From NCBI RefSeq assembly GCF_963675165.1, contig NC_087385.1, forward strand, positions 6,932,912 through 6,996,911: a stretch of 64,000 nt of DNA. Direction: 5' to 3'. Positions 54,135-64,000 of the stretch are shown piece after piece. Origin of the DNA: Halichondria panicea (lineage: Eukaryota; Porifera; Demospongiae; Suberitida; Halichondriidae). Each line of letters begins with the position of its first letter. Positions within the stretch are counted from its first letter, which is position 1. The notes beneath the pieces were generated by a model that was given only the letters and a program-made list of their open reading frames with translations, searched no databases and had not been told where the DNA came from. Made by a program: the position numbers and the translations under genes.

Positions 54135-55003
54135 TCAGTCTGCCAGCATTTGCCTAGCATCGTAGACCTGTAAGGTTGCTATGGTAACAGTGGTTGTCAT
54201 GGTAATGATACTTACCCTGATGACCTTGTCTGTATCTGTGGTAACCATTAAGCCACGCCCCTCGTCCATCGCCATGTACAATATACTGAATGGTAGTGTC
54301 ACAAAACTGGCCAATGGGTTGCGACTATTAAGAGAGAGGATATAATGTGCATGGCTGTCATGACAACACTCACTCGTCAGTGGAGACATCAGCATGACAG
54401 TCCTCACACATGCGTACTGGTATCTCAAATCCCATTGGTGGAAATGTTGACTCATGGTGTGAGCAAGTAGCACACACAGCACGTCCACATCGACGACAAT
54501 GATGCTACACACCCACACACACACACAGAGGGGGTGAGTACTACACAAACACATAAGGGGAGGCACTAGGGGATGATGCTACACACAGAGGGGGGTGGGG
54601 TAGTCAGTACACACATAAGGGGAGGCACTAGGGGATGATGCTACACACAGAGGGGGGTGGGGTAGTCAGTACACACATAAGGGGAGGCACTAGGGGATGA
54701 TGCTACACACAGAGGGGGGTGGGGTAGTCAGTACACACATAAGGGGAGGCACTAGGGGATGATGCTACACACAGAGGGGGGTGGGGTAGTCAGTACACAC
54801 ATAAGGGGAGGCACTAGGGGATGATGCTACACACAGAGGGGGGTGGGGTAGTCAGTACACACATAAGGGGAGGCACTAGGGGATGATGCTACACACACTC
54901 ACTTGTCGTACACCCACTGTCTTCTGAGCCCACATTTCCTTGACGTTCCAGAAGAAAGGTACTCCACACTTTTCACAAGCACTGCCAGCCCCCCACTCTG
55001 CCG

Positions 55004-55050
<47 letters not shown>

Positions 55051-56333
55051 CAATGGCATAGCTGACAAGAATGTAGCTACATCAAAATAAAGAAGCTGGA
55101 TAAGATGCTTTACCTCCTGTCTCTCAGAGTCCAGGTCCCAGAGGCCAACTACTTTGTCTTCAGAGGCTGACAATAGTTTATGAGTGTGTGAGAAGTAGAG
55201 TGCTCTGATCTTGCTCCTGTGAAGGGGGGGGCATGTGCGTATGTGAGTGTGTGTGTGTGTGGGGGGGGGGCATGTGCGTATGTGAGTGTGTGTGTGTGTG
55301 GGGGGGGGATGTGTGTATGTGTGTGTGTGTGTGTGTGGGGGGGGCATGTGTGAGTGTGTGTGTGTGTGGGGGGGCATGTGTGTATGTGTGTGTGTGTGTG
55401 GGGGGGGGCATGTGTGAGTGTGTGTGTGTGTGGGGGGGGCATGTGCGTATGTGAGTGTGTGTGTGTGTGGGGGGGGGGGCATGTGTGTATGTGAGTGTGT
55501 GTGTGGGGGGGGGCAGTATTTACTTGTGCCCTGTGAGTTCAAAGGCAGTTCCTTGTTGAGAGCCAATGTCCCAGACTACAATGATCTGATCAAACCCTCC
55601 AGAATAGAGGATCCTCTTCTCACTGTCATAACACAGACACCGCACACTACCTGTGAGGGGGTGGGGTTGGGGGTTACACACAGAGGGGTGGGGGGACTCA
55701 CTCTGATGTCCCTTGAGAGTAGTGACAAAGCTGATACCAGTAGTGTCCAGTTTGAGCACATTAATCTGACCACTGTAGTCTGACACAAAGCCATAGTTAT
55801 TCTTGGGGTCATACGTACACACAGTCAGTCAAGGATCACAACAATCAATGTTATTCAGTAGGTTACTCTAAACATAGTGAACTCTAGCTATGGATAATGA
55901 AGGGAGGATATTGTACAGCCAGACACCAAGCGTGGGCCTCAAAGCTTCCCAGTTTCCTGCCAGTCTTGGTGCAGTACCATTGGAAGGACTTGTCTCTGCT
56001 CACACTCAACAACCAATCCTGCTCATCTACACAATGGAGACCAGTCACCCGGCCAGCGTGGGCTACAAGGGGGCAGTAAGGTGAGGGGGTCATACAGGGA
56101 TGGGGGGCAGTAAGGTGAGGGAGGAGGGGCTTACCAAGGTAGGTTCTCTTGGGGTCCAGTCGGTTGAGGTCCCTAGACAACTTGTACTCCTGCAACAATG
56201 TCAGTGAATACATACAAGTGTCACACAGTGTAAACATTACATGAATAGTTCCGTTTGAAAGACCCACAAAAAGCTTCATGGATGAGTGGTGATAGCAGAG
56301 GGAGCTGGCCGCAGCTATGTGAGGGTACATGAG

Positions 56334-56370
<37 letters not shown>

Positions 56371-56700
56371 GCAGACTCACCTTGGTAGACCTGGCAGATG
56401 GTGGGCCAGTACTGACCACTGTCTCGCTTCACCCACACTCGCATTGTCCTATAGGGAGGGGGAGAGGGTGTGAGCACACACACTGGCTAGAGGGGGGAAC
56501 ACACCCACTAAGGGGCCGGAGGGGGGGGGGGGGGGGTGGCACACTGGCCCATGGCTAGCTAGACCAGCTTACTTGTCATCTGCCACACTGATGATGGCAT
56601 CCTCCCCTGGGATGGGCACTGCTTGGTTGATGGTGTCAGTGTGCCCCTCTAGCTTACCCACCAAGCTAGGCTGCTTGCTCTTGGGTAGACTGGCAGCCAT
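54135..56700 (-). CDS. WDFY2: WD repeat and FYVE domain protein (WDFY1/2)
   Basis: Twelve exons, 56700-56573, 56448-56381, 56314-56241, 56189-56135, 56062-55912, 55814-55702, 55650-55524, 55216-55114, 55004-54903, 54504-54374, 54324-54216 and 54167-54135, encode 397 aa (human 400). It is an endosomal scaffold whose FYVE finger binds PI3P and whose seven WD repeats bind kinases. Matches: MRVWVKRDSGQYWP, IVVWDIGSQQGTAFELTGH, then FYVE with CEKCGVPFFWNVKEMW, RQHHCRRCGRAVC (R+HHCR ligand motif) and VRMCEDCH, and a last WD blade VTTDTDKVIRVYD. The intron between exons 5 and 6 is AT-AC. Two other introns are nearly pure minisatellite. It shares a 161-bp promoter with FXR. Confidence 0.96.
54545..54895. 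repeat. 62-bp minisatellite copying a WDFY splice acceptor
   Basis: Five to six copies of a 62-bp unit. In transcript sense each ends CTCTGTGTGTAG|CATCATCC, matching the true acceptor GTGTGTAG|CATCATTG of exon 10 (54505/54504). The unit therefore includes the acceptor and the first exon bases. Confidence 0.9.
55217..55523. repeat. G/T minisatellite filling a WDFY intron
   Basis: About eight copies of a 35-40 bp unit (CATGTGCGTATGTGAG(TG)n then poly-G on the plus strand) occupy the whole intron between exons 7 and 8. The C-rich runs end at the acceptor CCCCTTCACAG. Confidence 0.95.
55815..55911 (-). other. U12-type AT-AC intron
   Basis: In transcript sense the donor is GTACA|ATATCCTCC, a branch-point match TCCTTGAC lies 12 bases before the end, and the intron ends GTGTGTAC|G. 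Joining restores LAVQ-YDPKNNYGF in the WD repeat. No GT-AG pair gives this frame, because a stop precedes exon 6 and no AG lies between. Confidence 0.85.
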
Positions 56701-56861
56701 CGATGATCTTGATTATAGCTTTAAGTATCGCTTCGCTTCTTGGCTTCCATGTGAATGATCATATGATAGTGGCAAAAGCACATGACAGTAGAGTACTAAT
56801 GGCCGGGGCAGACTGGATATCCCCCACAGCAGCGAGTTAAGTGGGCCTGCCGTTAGAAGTC
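56701..56861. promoter_or_regulatory. Divergent promoter, WDFY/FXR
   Basis: Only 161 bp separate the two ATGs. No named element is recognised. Confidence 0.5.
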
Positions 56862-57344
56862 ATGGAGGTGGAGGTTGTGTTTCCTCAAGTGTGTGGAGCC
56901 TTCTATAAGGTGAGCAAACCAACTACATGTACTCGTGGTCATAGCCTTGTCCCCCCTCCTACTGCAGGCATTCCTACTAGAGGTGGATCTGTCCAACAGT
57001 AAGGCAAAGGTTGGATTCCCTAAAAAGTAAGATCTGAGTTGTCGTGTACACGGCCAGTGATGACTCTTCTCTTGTGTTTAGCTGGCGAGCTGTCTCGTGG
57101 ACTGAGTTAGGACAGATACGCTGTCCGGACAGTGGCGATGGTGGCCGTACCTTGATTCCTGGATGCAAGGTGGAGGTATGTAGTGTACCCCCCCACATAG
57201 CCTGTGAGAACCCCCCACATTGCAGGCACTCCTGCCTCACCATGACAACGAGTACCCAGGCTGGTGGACTGGAGTCCTCATAAAGTCAAAGGGAGAGGTA
57301 AGTGGGCACACACACACCCACACACACACACACACACACACCCT

Positions 57345-57381
<37 letters not shown>

Positions 57382-59622
57382 CCACACACACACACGCACA
57401 CACACACACACACTGTACAGCTGAATGTGGTAGAGTTCCAGTCAGGTAGTGAGAAGTACCAGGACATTGTGGAACAAGAGAAACTGCGTCTACCCAACAA
57501 CAGGTAAGTCCCGCCCCCTCCACACACAAACTGACTACATCCCTCCCCCTCCACACAGTCCACCATTATCCAAGATGGATCTCCTCACCAAGAGCTACGA
57601 TGTCCCTCCCGAGCTACAAGACTAGTGAGTGGATGTCTCTATGTGTGTGGTGTGGGTGTTGACCACACCCCCTCTCTCTCAGTTGCAGTAGAACTGCTGT
57701 TCATGAGAACTTTCGTGCCAAAATCCGTGCTCTGTGTGTCATGTTCTGTGATGGCTCCCTCACTGTCCTCGTGAGTGCACTAGGGAGACGTGTGTGTAGT
57801 GTGAATCCACTGTTGCTAGGAGACACACTATTCATAGCCTAAGGAATATTCACTAGTTTCAGGAACTGATAATTTCCCTAATGTATTATTCCTGATAACA
57901 CAATTGAAAGCTGCTTCATGCTTACATGCTTATAGTAATGTTCCTATAGACATGTGACGATGACTGCCTGGAGAGAGCGGATATCCTCATAGACATGCAC
58001 CTCAAGGACCTCAACACTCAGAAGTCCCTATTAGCCAGGAATGATATGGTGGCTCATAAAGTAAGCAGCTCTCTGTCTCTCTAAGACTGTGCACACTTGT
58101 GTTCCTTGCTGTACAACAGATGTCCCAGTCGATGGTTCGGGAGAGGCGCTCTGAGGGAGGGGCCAGTTTAGTAGAGGTCATAAGGTTCATAGTGCCTCAG
58201 GATTTGGTGGGACTAGCTATTGGAAGAGAAGGCTCCAATGTGAATGAGGCGCGGAGGATCCAGGGGGTAATATCGATAGAGTACAATGATGATGACTCCA
58301 TGTTTGAGATCAAGGGAGAGGTGAGTACACACTCATCATCCATTGTCATGCATGAGCTCTCACAGACTAAGGAAGCGGTCCTCAAGGCCAGGGATCAAAT
58401 AGAGTACTCCAAGGATACTATGCTCATCCCCAGGGGACTGGCAGGTGGGCGTCTGTGTGTAGTGTGTATAGTGTGGGATGGTAGGTGGGCGTATATGTGT
58501 GTATAATGTGTACTGTGTGTGTTGTGTGCAGGCAAGGTGATTGGTCGCGGAGGTAACGTCATTACAGATATTTTAGAGAAGTCTCAAGTGAACAACGTGA
58601 AGGTGGTGGGAGATGAAGAAGCTCGCAAGAGAGATATTGATACTGGAGAGAGTGTAAGTGGGCGTGGCTAAGGATGAGTCTGATCATGTGGCTCTTATTG
58701 CAGGTGGCCTTTGATTTCATTGGACGCAGGAGATGTATAGATAATGCCAAGCTCATGATGGAGTATCATGTTGATCACCTCAAGGATGTGGAGAGTATCC
58801 TAGCAACACGGAGGGAGATGGGACCAGACGAGGACACACCCACTTATTACCCTCGTCCCAGTGATGATAGGCGTAGAGGGGGGCGTGGTGCACGTGGGAG
58901 AAGAGGTCGCGGGGGTCACAGACCAAACACTGACACTGCGTGAGTTCATCCCCCCTCTGTATTAGTGTAGTACCCTGTGTGTGTGTGTGTGTGCAGTGTT
59001 GATGAACGTGAACGTGGTGAGGATAGTCACATGTCTGACTCTAGTTCAAGTGTGGAAGATGTGGACACTGACAATGACAATAGAGTAAGTCTTGTCTGAC
59101 CTCTAACCTCTGACACACTGTACCCCCCAATCACAGAAGAGCTCCTCTGAGGAAGAACCACCGCCCCCTGATCGTAGACGAACAAGGGGACCCCCCAGAG
59201 GGGGTGGACGTGGCAGAGGGCGTGGTGGCTACAGACGCTCTCGACAGGGAAGGGGTGGGGCCAGAGGAGGAGGACGACCTTCAGCACCTCAGGTACCAAT
59301 ATATGCAAACGCTATAGCCATTGTTTAGAATCCAGCTGTTCTTTGAGAGCCCGTAATTTAGCTCATGGTGTGCTTAGATACAAGGTTAGTGATTGGTTGA
59401 CTGTTGTTTGCACAGAGTGAGTCCCAGGAGGCAGTAAAGGAGGAGAGCAATGATGGCGAGTCCCCCAAGCCTCAGCGACAGACTACACGTAGAGGTGGTG
59501 GAAGGGGGCGTGGTCAGCGTCACCAGGAACAGGAGGTTGCTACAGAAGCTCCTCCTCCCTCTGAGGATAAGACCCCCCCCCAGGAACCAGCGGACACTAG
59601 CCAACCCCCCAGGGAGTCTTAG
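56862..59622 (+). CDS. FXR/FMR1: Fragile X family RNA-binding protein (FMR1/FXR)
   Basis: Fifteen in-phase exons encode about 569 aa: 56862-56909, 56968-57026, 57082-57175, 57226-57297, 57421-57503, 57559-57624, 57683-57770, 57950-58060, 58120-58320, 58366-58444, 58532-58653, 58704-58939, 58997-59084, 59137-59292, 59416-59622. FMRP-family proteins bind mRNA and ribosomes and repress translation. Two N-terminal Agenet/Tudor domains include MEVEVVFPQVCGAFYKA and YPGWWTGVLIKSKGE. KH1 has VGLAIGREGSNVNEAR. KH2 has GLAGKVIGRGGNVITDILEKS with its GxxG loop. RGG-rich tails follow (RRGGRGARGRRGRGG; GGGRGRGRGGYRR). The C-terminus is acidic. Vertebrate FMRP's CGG repeat is not present. Confidence 0.96.
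57304..57415. repeat. (CA)n microsatellite in an FXR intron
   Basis: CA tracts interrupted by CCTCCA fill the intron and run up to the acceptor TGTACAG. Confidence 0.95.
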
Positions 59623-59850
59623 TAACTGTCATTATGACACGCCTCTCTTACATGAGCTATCAACTTTCTAGTTATCGTTTTGTCATGTGATTGATCTGCT
59701 TTGCTATTTACATAATAATTATTGTGATTAATATTTAATAATAATTATTGTTTATAATTATTCTAATTAATTGCAAGTGCAGCGTATGAAAACACACAAA
59801 AAATAGTGATAATTATAATGTCGTGATTTTTATAATACGAATTCATTAGT

Positions 59851-60924
59851 TCAGACAGCTCCATAACGATTATTGTCAGAGTCCAGAAGAAGACTTTCAT
59901 CATTAGAGGGCGTGATAACAACATATATAGCCCCTCCCCCTCCTCTGGGTACAGGGGTCTTACAGAGGGGACACAGGGAACTATGGCGACCCAACCATTC
60001 GTCAATACACACAGAATGAAAGCAATGCTGACAAGGCAGCCAGCGTAGGGACTCTCCCCTAGTGAAGTCCTCCACACATATCACACATGTGTCAGTCTTA
60101 CTCTCCTCAGGAACATATGGGCGAATGGGCAGTCGTTGTGTTTCAGTCTCACCCAGCGGGATCTGGGTGCGAAGGTCAACATGCAGGTCCTGTAATTGTC
60201 TGAGAATGCTCTCAATCAGTTCTTGTCGAGCGTTTCTATCTCTTCTCTGAATCTGCTCAAAGTTACGTTGTCTGTCTCTATATTCTCTGAACTGGACCTC
60301 CTCTCGTCGTTCAGACCTCCGACTCTTGCAGTGGTAACACCCACAACATCCCACACAACAACACATACAGCACACAGCAAATGAGAACACCACCACAAAC
60401 ACAGATAGCCCCAGCGATGCCGCCACCTCCACACTCACTCCAGGGTGCTCTGGAAATATTGTATATGAAGCGTTCTCTTTGAGTAGAAGAGCGTACCATT
60501 CTGTAACCAAGACGACAGGGAAACCATTGTCACTGACATTCCTAGAGATAGTACACACAGTGTCGTTGGTGTTGCCGTAAGCAATGGCTAGCCTATAACC
60601 AGCGGCTTGTACATTGACCACCATCTCTCCAGGGCAAGCAGGGTAGTCAGACACCAGGGCAAACCAGGAGCCATTGAGACCAGCGGGCAGGGGTGGGATG
60701 AAGGCACAACCATTGTTGGGAACAGGAATGTGAATATAGCCACTCATCATGTCATTAAGGTTCAAGTATCTCTGACTGAAGATTGTGTCGTCCTTATATT
60801 GCAGCTCATCAGACAACTGGTCCTGGGTGCTGCTGTTATAGACACTCACATACAGTTGGGCATCTGCACACAACAGGCACAGCCCCACCATCACAGCACA
60901 CACGAGTACACTTCTTTCGGCCAT
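59851..60924 (-). CDS. PA-TM-RING E3 ubiquitin ligase (RNF13/RNF167-like)
   Basis: One uninterrupted exon encodes 357 aa. A signal peptide (MAERSVLVCAVMVGLCLLC) precedes a luminal protease-associated domain (about 25-160) with GSWFALVSDYPACPGE and several N-glycosylation sites. One transmembrane helix follows (ASLGLSVFVVVFSFAVCC) with a Cys-rich juxtamembrane run. The cytosolic RING-H2 is complete: CVICVEDF, then W-LPCQHCFHSVCIDEWL and CPLCK. This family ubiquitinates cargo on endosomes and lysosomes. The intronless state contrasts with its neighbours. Confidence 0.9.
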   Translation of the reverse strand: MAERSVLVCAVMVGLCLLCADAQLYVSVYNSSTQDQLSDELQYKDDTIFSQRYLNLNDMMSGYIHIPVPNNGCAFIPPLPAGLNGSWFALVSDYPACPGEMVVNVQAAGYRLAIAYGNTNDTVCTISRNVSDNGFPVVLVTEWYALLLKENASYTIFPEHPGVSVEVAASLGLSVFVVVFSFAVCCMCCCVGCCGCYHCKSRRSERREEVQFREYRDRQRNFEQIQRRDRNARQELIESILRQLQDLHVDLRTQIPLGETETQRLPIRPYVPEESKTDTCVICVEDFTRGESLRWLPCQHCFHSVCIDEWLGRHSSLCPLCKTPVPRGGGGAIYVVITPSNDESLLLDSDNNRYGAV

Positions 60925-61046
60925 TTGATACTATACTGCTGAATCAGCAGGCCCAGCTGGGCGAGGTCAATAGGTGGCTGTTGAAAGGGGGTGGGGCTCG
61001 TTCTGCAAGATTTAATCTCTGAACTAGAAATCAACCACTGACCACA
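60925..61046. promoter_or_regulatory. Divergent promoter, RING ligase/Ig receptor
   Basis: A 122-bp gap between two divergent ATGs. GCCCAGCTGGGC at about 60950-60961 is a short perfect palindrome. Confidence 0.4.
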
Positions 61047-63660
61047 ATGTCCAGATCATTGTGGCTGCTCCTGTCTCTCTGTGGCCTCACAGGTAATTAT
61101 CACAATATATAGTTAGTGTACTGAGCTCTCTGTCTCTGCAGCTGCTGAGTATGTGTGCTACAGAGATGACACCTGCTCAGTGGAGGATCCTAGACCAGTG
61201 TTTAGCCTGGCTGACAGTCTGGAGCAGTGCTGCAGCATGCCCAACATTGCTGGAGGAAGACCTCATGAGTTAACCAACTGCACTTCTTGTGGTAGGGCCT
61301 TTGCAGTACCACCATGCATGATGGTGACCTCCCCCATGCAGGTCCCGTCCTTGCAAGAGCAGTGGGTCCAGTCAACGTGATACTCACACCTCCCCACACA
61401 CTGGTACTGGAGGTGGAGGCCAGAGCCTTTGCAGCCATCACATGGCTTATCAATGGTACTGCTATGCATGCCTTTCCCCGACTCTCTCTAGAGATGTTCT
61501 CCAAGCGTCTGTTGTTAGTCAACACTACCTCAGAGGATGGTGGTGTCTATGAGGCTGATGTCTACCCCATTGGAGGAGGTCCACCATTGGTGGTCCAGTT
61601 TACTGTACTCCTTCCCCCCAGTGAGTACACCATTACACTGTACTGAGATTGCACCATATTTCCCACACTCTAGCTCCTACAGTGACTGCATGGCCTCCGA
61701 TCATAGAGCTAAACACTTACCAACCTGACACTACCATCACTTTCATGTGTGAAGGAACACAGGTATATATATATATACAGTCTAATAATTATGTTTCACT
61801 GTCAACACTTCGCTCCATGCTAATGCAGATGCTAACCTGGACCAACAGTTTGATTCCAGGCTTGCTGAATGATTACTGTGAGAGTGATCCAGTGGATGGA
61901 GAGGCCCCCCTGGAAACCACCACGCTCCAGCCTAGTACCACTGACATGTTGGGAGAGGCCCCACTCTTCACCCAGTCACCTCCTAGCTCTGGTAGGAGGA
62001 GGAGAAGGAACTTCAACACACTCCCCTCCACTCATTGCAGTGTGTTCAGCTCAGAGCCAGTCAACGGCACTCTGCTCTCCATGCTCGTCATCAATGGAGA
62101 GCTGTTAGAACAATCACTATATTTCACTTGTCATGGGAATGAAAGTGGTAGCTCTTCAGTTCAACTACTAGTTACAAGTGAGTCAGTTGTTGTGTGTGCG
62201 TGTGATTACCCCCCCCCCCCCCCCTTCAGATGAGCCATACTTCACTACAAGGCCACGATCTCTTTGTCCCATTGTATCTCAGGACCTGGTGTTAGTGTGT
62301 GGGGCTAGAGCAGACTCTCCTCCCACTCTCCTCTGGTTAAGGAGGGTGGGAAATGAGACCACACCCATATCTCCCTCCCTACGCCTCAACGTAACTATGG
62401 ATACTGTGAGTACCACGGCAACAGAGTCGACGCTGAGAGTGGAGGGTGTGGCTACGACAGATGGTGGGGAGTATATCTGTCAAGTCAGCAGTAATGGTTC
62501 TACCAGTGAGACAGCAACACTGGTGACTGTGAGAGGTGAATAGCATTATCACCTCATTACCCAGTCCATGAATACAGAGCTGTGCATTACTGAACACACA
62601 CACCTCTGTGCAGTGCCTGCCAACATCTCAGAGGGTCCAGTAGACACAGAGTTCCCTGTGGGGTCAGTAGCTTGGTTAGTGTGTTATGCGACTGGTGTAC
62701 CCCTCCCTCTGCTCACTTGGTCTCTTGTGAAGGAGAATGGATCTCAGCAACTCCTAGATGATCTCTCACTCACCAACAAATACACCATCACGACTATACA
62801 GGACACAGAGGGCAACGTTGCCAGTAGCAACCTGACCTTCCCACACTTTCAGCCCTCTGATATTGGCCGATATGCTTGCAACGCTATGAATGGAGTTACC
62901 CTCCCCCAAGGGTACACTCAATACCAGCAAGCTTACCTTGACTTACAACCAGGTGCATGTCATGTATACTATCTTGCCCGCCATGCAGTCCTTAATTCTA
63001 GCTCCCTATGTATACCCAGGAACACCAGCTGTGTTTTGTATATCTACCTGTTGTATGAATATTTATATCCCAATAATTTATGGTGTTCAGACAGCAGTAT
63101 TCCTATTCATGCATATACCTATCTCTACCCTGCATGTGTGCAGTTGAGTGCAGCGCTGATGAGGTGCTGTGCTCTAGTCGTGTTGAGTGTGTACTCTTCA
63201 CTCTGACCTGTGACCTTACAGCGGACTGCTCTGATGGCAGTGATGAAGACTGCACTACATGTATGCTAGCACGTCATGACCGTTTGACCTCTGTTCATTG
63301 AGTGCATGCATGTATTCCTTACAGTTGCAGCGTCCATCATAAGAGCACCAGAGGATACCATGGTTACAGCATATAGTAACACCTCACTCAACTGTCAGAG
63401 CTTTGGTGAGGGTACTAACATCACGTGGTCCTTCAATGGTCGTCCCCTTGTGTTGAATGAGATGACACTGATACAAGAGAGCTATGATCCTGATACTAGC
63501 ATCACCAGCAGCTACCTCACATTAATCAGTCCTTCTCTGGAGGAGGCTGGTGTCTATCACTGCACTGTCAGCAATGGTGTCCCTATCACTAGCCCAAGAA
63601 CACTCCATACTGCCAACGCTTCCCTCCTGATTCTGCCCAGTAAGTACACACACACACACG

Positions 63661-63698
<38 letters not shown>

Positions 63699-64000
63699 AC
63701 ACACACACACACACACTATTATATGCGAATGCATGACATTCCAACACCATATAAACAGACCACCCATGCATGTCAATAAATGTTATTCATGTTGTGTTGA
63801 AACTTGAAGTCCAACCAACCAGCCCATCAGTAAAGTCAACATAAGCGTTGTTCATTTGGTTGCTCTTCAATGTTGTCAGTAATATAACTCATCAACCAAC
63901 CACAGTGGCGTAGCCAGGATTTTGGGAACGGCAGGGCTCGATCAAATTGGTTGAGCATAAGCGCTGAATTTCAGTCTAAAAATAAGGTCATCACTTTTCC
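61047..64000 (+). CDS. Ig-domain and LDLa receptor, 5' part
   Basis: Exons 61047-61092, 61142-61291, 61342-61620, 61674-61762, 61829-62177, 62230-62535, 62614-62952, 63144-63260 and 63325-63639 join in phase; the gene continues past the right edge. A signal peptide (SLWLLLSLCGLTAAEY) is followed by a Cys-rich N-terminal module. About four Ig-like domains follow (one ending TTDGGEYICQVSSNGS, one SDIGRYACNAMNG). Next is an LDL-receptor class A repeat (CDLTADCSDGSDEDC), then another Ig domain (LEEAGVYHCTVSNG). It is a cell-surface or secreted protein. Its transmembrane and cytoplasmic parts, if any, lie outside. Intron 2 (61292-61341) is only 50 bp. Confidence 0.82.
63647..63714. repeat. (CA)n microsatellite
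   Basis: CA tract starting a few bases after the donor GCCCA|GTAAGT of the last visible Ig exon. Confidence 0.95.
63903..64000 (+). mobile_element. Start of a DNA transposon or MITE
   Basis: CAGTGGCGTAGCCAGGATTT is a terminus I recall from several invertebrate DNA-transposon (possibly hAT-type) and MITE families. The element runs off the window, so its type and length cannot be judged. Confidence 0.5.

Noticed and set aside
55149-55566. His/Pro/Thr-rich frames on the minus strand
   Set aside because: They are readings of the CA/C-rich minisatellite intron of WDFY.

Overview
This looks like nuclear DNA of an early-branching animal, most likely a demosponge. The inference rests on gene content and architecture. 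The genes are animal-specific (muscleblind, FMRP/FXR, TRAF, BRCC36, Integrator subunit 6, FBXO36, supervillin- and espin-like actin regulators). They are split by many short introns, and head-to-head promoters are only about 110-330 bp. Dispersed foldback repeats and TG/CA tracts are common. No species can be named from the sequence alone. All orthology calls come from remembered family sequences, and splice sites were chosen by reading frame, so exon edges may be off by a few bases.

Layout, left to right: FBXO36 (+); muscleblind (-) with a 48-bp minisatellite intron; IFT80 (+); a CXorf58-like protein (-); TRAF (-); BRCC36 (+); a CEP63/DEUP1-like protein (-); an unrecognised 257-aa protein (+); a 2-kb inverted-repeat transposon; TMEM254 (+); MRPL44 (-); a FUN14 protein (+); MRPS24 (-); an 86-aa unknown (+). 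From 23.5 to 37.9 kb, 29 exons in one consistent frame join espin-like ankyrin repeats, Lys/Pro repeats, gelsolin-like domains, an RA domain and a PH domain; a pseudokinase-Kelch gene is nested in one of its introns. Next come DRC9/IQCG (-) with a secreted-protein gene nested in an intron; a smoothelin/calponin-homology protein (+); a VPS9-domain protein (-); a metallophosphoesterase (+); INTS6 (+); WDFY1/2 (-) with an AT-AC U12-type intron; FMR1/FXR (+); a PA-TM-RING ubiquitin ligase (-); and the start of an Ig/LDLa receptor (+) that runs off the right edge.

No operon-like pathway links the genes. Two themes recur. One is cilia and centrioles (IFT80, CEP63-like, DRC9, perhaps the CXorf58-like gene). 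The other is actin (the ANK-gelsolin-RA-PH gene, the smoothelin-like gene).

The strongest unexplained signals are the ANK-gelsolin-RA-PH fusion, at least eight introns whose minisatellites begin or end exactly at a splice site, the UGCU-bearing repeat inside muscleblind's own intron, the AT-AC intron, and a duplicated tail-to-tail 3' end between BRCC36 and the CEP63-like gene.
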